NCBI GenBank assembly: GCA_026387845.1
Contig: JAPLKX010000188.1
Location: 1-9,823, forward strand
Reading direction: 5' to 3'
DNA from: Candidatus Hydrogenedentota bacterium
Lineage (GTDB): Bacteria > Hydrogenedentota > Hydrogenedentia > Hydrogenedentales > SLHB01
DNA length: 9,823 bases
Numbering within the stretch: the stretch's first letter is position 1; each line of letters opens with the position of its first letter. Positions 7,600 through 9,823 of this stretch are shown here, one piece after another. The translations under genes and the position numbers were made by a program. Below the pieces are notes generated by a model that ran no database searches, was not told where the DNA came from, and was given only the letters and a program-made list of their open reading frames with translations.

Positions 7600-9012
7600 A
7601 TGACCAATTGGATCCGAAAACTTTGGGCGCTGCTGGGGCGGCCCAACGGCGCCGCGCTGGCCTTCATCGTGGCGGGCGCGGGATGGTTTGTCGTCGGCAC
7701 GCTTTACGGCCTCGCGTCGGCCATCCACCTGTACGCGCCCGAAGCGTTTCAAAATATCCCGTGGCTCGTGTTCAGCAGAGTTCGCCCCGCCCACGTCAAT
7801 ACGGTCCTCTACGGATTCGTAACCACCATGCTGATCGGCTGCGGCCTCTATTATGTTCCGGTGCTTCTGCGCCGCCCGCTTTGGTCGGAACGGCTGGCGT
7901 GGGGGGGATGGGCGTTGTGGAACGTGGTCATTCTCAGCGGGCCCATTGGGTTTGCGTTCGCCTACTCGCAGGGCCGCGAGTACACCGAATACGAGTGGAT
8001 CTTCGATGTACTGGTCGAACTGGTGCTTCTGGCAATACTCGCCGACCTCATCATGACAATCGTCTACAGGCGCGAAGACACCCTCTACGTGGCGGTCTGG
8101 TACTTTGTGGGCACGTTCCTCTGGATGAGCGGCACCTATCCCATCGGGAACGTCATGTGGTACCCGCACACCGGCGCCATGCCCGGCATCTGGGACTCGC
8201 TCTTCCTGTGGTTCTACGGGCACAACCTGCCCGGGCTTCTGCTGACTCCCCTGGCGGTCGGGCCGCTGTTTTTTGTAGTCCCCAGGATCGCGCGCGCGCC
8301 GCTGTATTCGCACACGCTTTCCCTGATCGGTTTTTGGACGCTCGTCGCCCTTTACACTCACATCGGGGGCCACCACCTGCTGCAGGCGCCCATCCCGGCC
8401 CCGGTCAAGGTGATGGCCGTGGCCTCTTCGATGGGGATGATGATCCCGGTCTTTGTCGTCCTGCTCAACATCTGGCTGACGGCCCGGGGTCGCGGCGGCG
8501 CACTCCTTCACGACCCCGCGGGCCGTTTTGTCATCACCGGCACACTCTGGTATGTGGTAACGTGCATCCAGGGGCCGCTGCAGTCCCTGCCTTTTGTCCA
8601 GCGCGTCACCCACTTCAACAACTGGACCATCGGCCATTCCCACATCGCCGTGCTCGGTTTCGCCGGCTTCATTGCGCTCGGCACCGCGTGGCACGTGCTC
8701 CCGCCGATAACCGGGCGGCGGCTGTACTCCGATAAACTGGTCAACCTCCAGTTTGGGCTCGTGCTGGTCGGGCTGGGCGGATTTTTTGTGGTTCTGACGG
8801 CCGCGGGCCTGGTCCAGGGAAGCTCATGGAACAACGGCGAAACCGTGTACCGTGTCCTGTCGATGCTGCCCCCGTACATGTGGCTGCGGCTGGCGTCGGG
8901 GCTGTTCATCGTCGCCGGCGCGTTCGTCGGGCTGTTCAACGTGCTCATGACAGTGTGGAAAGGCGAGCCGTACGCCCCACCCGAACTCGCCGGGGAGGCT
9001 CGCCCCGCATGA
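7600..9012 (+). CDS. ccoN: cbb3-type cytochrome c oxidase subunit I
   Basis: The catalytic subunit of a C-family haem-copper oxygen reductase, which reduces O2 to water and conserves energy by proton translocation. It has 470 residues, the usual CcoN size, with about twelve membrane helices. Every metal ligand is present and offset by one or a few residues from the well-studied Pseudomonas stutzeri CcoN: His65 and His348 for low-spin haem b, His346 for haem b3, His208, His258 and His259 for CuB, and Tyr252 (in LYTHIGGHH) for the cross-linked active-site tyrosine. Ser241 and Tyr318 match residues assigned to the K-type proton channel. Gln324 in the sequence CIQGPLQ sits where most CcoN proteins have Glu (FEGPM motif). 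The start follows the actA stop by 4 bases, with a weak GGTGA (7591-7595) overlapping that stop. The gene overlaps the next one as ATGA. Confidence 0.96.
   Translation: MTNWIRKLWALLGRPNGAALAFIVAGAGWFVVGTLYGLASAIHLYAPEAFQNIPWLVFSRVRPAHVNTVLYGFVTTMLIGCGLYYVPVLLRRPLWSERLAWGGWALWNVVILSGPIGFAFAYSQGREYTEYEWIFDVLVELVLLAILADLIMTIVYRREDTLYVAVWYFVGTFLWMSGTYPIGNVMWYPHTGAMPGIWDSLFLWFYGHNLPGLLLTPLAVGPLFFVVPRIARAPLYSHTLSLIGFWTLVALYTHIGGHHLLQAPIPAPVKVMAVASSMGMMIPVFVVLLNIWLTARGRGGALLHDPAGRFVITGTLWYVVTCIQGPLQSLPFVQRVTHFNNWTIGHSHIAVLGFAGFIALGTAWHVLPPITGRRLYSDKLVNLQFGLVLVGLGGFFVVLTAAGLVQGSSWNNGETVYRVLSMLPPYMWLRLASGLFIVAGAFVGLFNVLMTVWKGEPYAPPELAGEARPA
8992..8998 (+). promoter_or_regulatory. Ribosome binding site of the ccoO-like gene
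   Basis: GGGGAGG inside the last codons of ccoN, 10 bases before the ATG at 9009. It supports that start even though it overlaps the ccoN stop codon, and suggests both coupled and independent initiation. Confidence 0.6.
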
Positions 9013-9823
9013 AAATGACTCCGCTCATGCTCATACTCGGTGGCTTGCTGGTGTACTGGGCTTCGGTTGCGGCGATGTTGTTCGTGCCCATGATCATGAT
9101 GGAGGACATGCCCAGTGAAATCTGGCGGCCATGGACAGCCCAGGAGAGCGCCGGGCACGACCTGTACGTCCGCAACGGGTGCAGCTACTGCCATTCGCTG
9201 TTTATCCGCGCGAATGATTGGGGCCATGGGGCCGTCAGGATCGCCAAGGCCGGCGACTACTACCAGCAGCAACCGGCGATCCTCGGCACCGAACGGACCG
9301 GTCCCGATCTCTCTCAGGAAGGCGGGTTGCGCCCCGACGACTGGCACACCGCCCATTTTGTAAATCCCAGGAACACCAGCCCGCTGTCCATCATGCCCGC
9401 GTGGGAATTTCTCGGGATGGACAAAATCCGGGCGCTGACAGCCTTCATGCAGTCACAGGGCCTCCTGATGGCCGACGACCGTATGAATCGCCAAACCTAC
9501 TGGAAAGAGCAAGCGGTTGCCGCAAACAAGCTCGGGCCGGATTCCAACATCGAGTGGCTCCACTCCCAGATCCCGCCGGGATGGCGGATGTTGCCGAATC
9601 CTTATCCGGCGTCGGATGACGCGGTCGAACGCGGCACGGTGATTTACGAGGAATTCTGCGTCAATTGCCACGGGCCCATGGGCGCGGGCGATGGACCCGC
9701 CGCCCCGTTCCTCGACCCGCGCCCGCTCAACTTCACCACGCTGCGCCGCCACCTGGTCGAGGGCCGATACATCGGCGGCATACTCTATTATCAGGTGATG
9801 AACGGCATCACCGGTTCCGCCAT
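9009..9823 (+). CDS. ccoO: cbb3-type cytochrome c oxidase subunit II (CcoO-like) fused to a second cytochrome c domain, partial
   Basis: The 3' end lies outside the window; 271 complete codons are visible. Residues 1-32 start with a membrane anchor (about 5-31). Residues 45-150 are CcoO: haem c motif C58-S-Y-C61-H62, the typical LGTERTGPDLSQEGG segment followed by DDWHTAHFVNPR, and Met129 in SIMPAWEFL as the likely axial methionine. CcoO delivers electrons from outside to the haem b of CcoN. After a linker (~150-205), a second class I cytochrome c domain begins with C217-V-N-C220-H221 followed by GPMGAGDGPAA; its axial methionine may be downstream or near MNGITG. Normal CcoO is about 200 residues with a single haem, so this is a CcoO fused to a CcoP-like or other cytochrome c domain. 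Whether further haem domains follow cannot be seen. The start overlaps ccoN by 4 bases. Confidence 0.9.
   Translation, partial: MKMTPLMLILGGLLVYWASVAAMLFVPMIMMEDMPSEIWRPWTAQESAGHDLYVRNGCSYCHSLFIRANDWGHGAVRIAKAGDYYQQQPAILGTERTGPDLSQEGGLRPDDWHTAHFVNPRNTSPLSIMPAWEFLGMDKIRALTAFMQSQGLLMADDRMNRQTYWKEQAVAANKLGPDSNIEWLHSQIPPGWRMLPNPYPASDDAVERGTVIYEEFCVNCHGPMGAGDGPAAPFLDPRPLNFTTLRRHLVEGRYIGGILYYQVMNGITGSA

Noticed and set aside
7901..7907. G7 homopolymer in ccoN as a possible frameshift
   Set aside because: The frame is intact on both sides with conserved motifs, so it is neither an error nor a recoding site on present evidence.
7552..8694. 380-residue minus-strand frame opposite ccoN
   Set aside because: It is antisense to a gene with every expected ligand conserved; the composition is highly charged, as expected of a shadow of a membrane protein.

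Overview
The window is GC-rich, densely packed bacterial DNA, almost all of it from one respiratory operon. It encodes a quinol:cytochrome c oxidoreductase of the Alternative Complex III (ACIII, Act) family, followed directly by a cbb3-type (C-family haem-copper) oxygen reductase. The host should be a Gram-negative bacterium with an aerobic or microaerobic chain that uses ACIII rather than cytochrome bc1. ACIII of this kind is known from Bacteroidota/Rhodothermota, Planctomycetes-Verrucomicrobia, Acidobacteria, Chloroflexi and deltaproteobacterial lineages. The sequence alone does not choose between these; a PVC, acidobacterial or deltaproteobacterial-like source is a guess.

Layout. On the minus strand, 2-493 is the N-terminal part of a thiamine-diphosphate enzyme of the pyruvate oxidase/acetolactate synthase superfamily, running out of the left edge. 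A 309-base divergent intergenic region (494-802) holds two short palindromes but no clear promoter. From 803 to the right edge all genes are on the plus strand with overlaps or a 4-base gap: actB (803-3727), a fused actC-actD (3724-5589), actF (5579-7051), actA (7041-7595), ccoN (7600-9012), and a ccoO-like gene with an extra cytochrome c domain (from 9009, cut by the window end).

How they work together (family knowledge plus inference). ActC and ActF are quinol-interacting membrane subunits. Electrons would pass through the Fe-S clusters of ActB to the pentahaem cytochrome ActA, then to the c-type haems of the CcoO-like subunit, and finally to the haem b/b3-CuB centre of CcoN, where O2 is reduced. 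Co-transcription suggests an obligate ACIII-cbb3 supercomplex. If the divergent TPP enzyme is a pyruvate:quinone oxidoreductase, it could feed the same quinone pool.

Departures from the textbook act operon (actABCDEF, often followed by caa3/aa3 oxidase genes): actA lies after actF; actC and actD are one gene; no separate actE (monohaem cytochrome) is visible; ActB keeps a complete N-terminal CxxCxxxC...C Fe-S motif; ActF has a 140-residue hydrophilic N-terminus; and the oxidase is cbb3 type with a fused additional cytochrome domain and a Glu-to-Gln change beside the haem ligands. No tRNA, rRNA, CRISPR, transposon or phage feature was seen.
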